Source: an uncultured Clostridia bacterium (GTDB lineage: Bacteria > Bacillota > Clostridia > TANB77 > CAG-508). Taken from it: 5,445 nucleotides of DNA. Positions 5,403 through 5,445 of the stretch are shown piece after piece (position 1 is the stretch's first letter; the number at the start of each line of letters is the position of its first letter). The stretch lies in assembly GCA_947589135.1 (NCBI GenBank), contig CANPZT010000078.1, positions 1-5,445 on the forward strand, given 5' to 3'. Made by a program: the position numbers and the translations under genes. The notes beneath the pieces are model-generated. The model was not told the origin of the DNA. It did no database searches and was given only the letters and a program-made list of their open reading frames with translations.

Positions 5403-5445
5403 CATATAGGCCTATAAGGCCTTGTTACAAGCTACCGCTAAAGCG
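5376..5445. mobile_element. Possible end of an IS200/IS605-type element (partial, no transposase in view)
   Basis: Three palindromes follow each other to the window edge: CCACGGG/CCCGTGG, then AGGCCT-ATA-AGGCCT (5408-5422), then CGCT-AA-AGCG (5436-5445, probably continuing). This run is richer in GC than anything nearby. The arrangement recalls the subterminal hairpins of single-strand-transposing IS200/IS605 elements, or the reRNA/omega-RNA at the end of tnpB elements. No tnpA or tnpB reading frame lies within the window, so the assignment rests on hairpin architecture and recall. A stand-alone structured RNA is the main alternative. Confidence 0.4.

Noticed and set aside
1..5445. CRISPR array, tRNA or rRNA genes
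   Set aside because: No regularly spaced repeats, no tRNA cloverleaf with T-arm consensus and no rRNA-like segment were seen on either strand.

Overview
The window is very AT-rich, with compact genes, strong Shine-Dalgarno sites, sigma-A-type promoters and A/T-biased codons. RNase J, a small alarmone synthetase and ScpB together point to a low-GC Firmicute, probably an uncultured Clostridia lineage of the gut type. That placement is inferred from gene style and content; no marker here fixes the genus. Tryptophan is read from TGG and the genes end cleanly under the standard code.

Five of the six genes lie on the minus strand, so transcription mostly runs from right to left. From the right, scpB (chromosome segregation) and proS (prolyl-tRNA synthetase) look like one two-gene unit. 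It has a TTGACA/CATAAT promoter at 5024-5052 and an intrinsic terminator just past proS at 2798-2829. A small alarmone synthetase follows as a separate unit. Next is a short membrane-anchored protein with its own consensus promoter, and then RNase J, which runs off the left edge. RNase J has a consensus promoter and a leader of about 180 nt containing a long stem and a terminator-like hairpin plus U-run shortly before its start codon.

On the plus strand, a 60-residue charged protein of unknown function is transcribed divergently from scpB. Its TTGCAC/TAATAT promoter stands back to back with the scpB promoter. Downstream are a perfect 14-bp AT-rich palindrome and then a cluster of GC-rich hairpins reaching the right edge. 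These hairpins resemble the end of an IS200/IS605-type element or its associated RNA, but no transposase gene is visible.

The theme is housekeeping information processing: mRNA decay, the stringent response, tRNA charging and chromosome segregation. The most notable points are a ProRS with almost no room for the INS editing domain, the attenuator-like RNase J leader, a membrane protein whose C-terminal half looks pilin-like but which lacks a prepilin motif, and the hairpin cluster at the right edge. I see no clear evidence of a wholly new multi-gene system.
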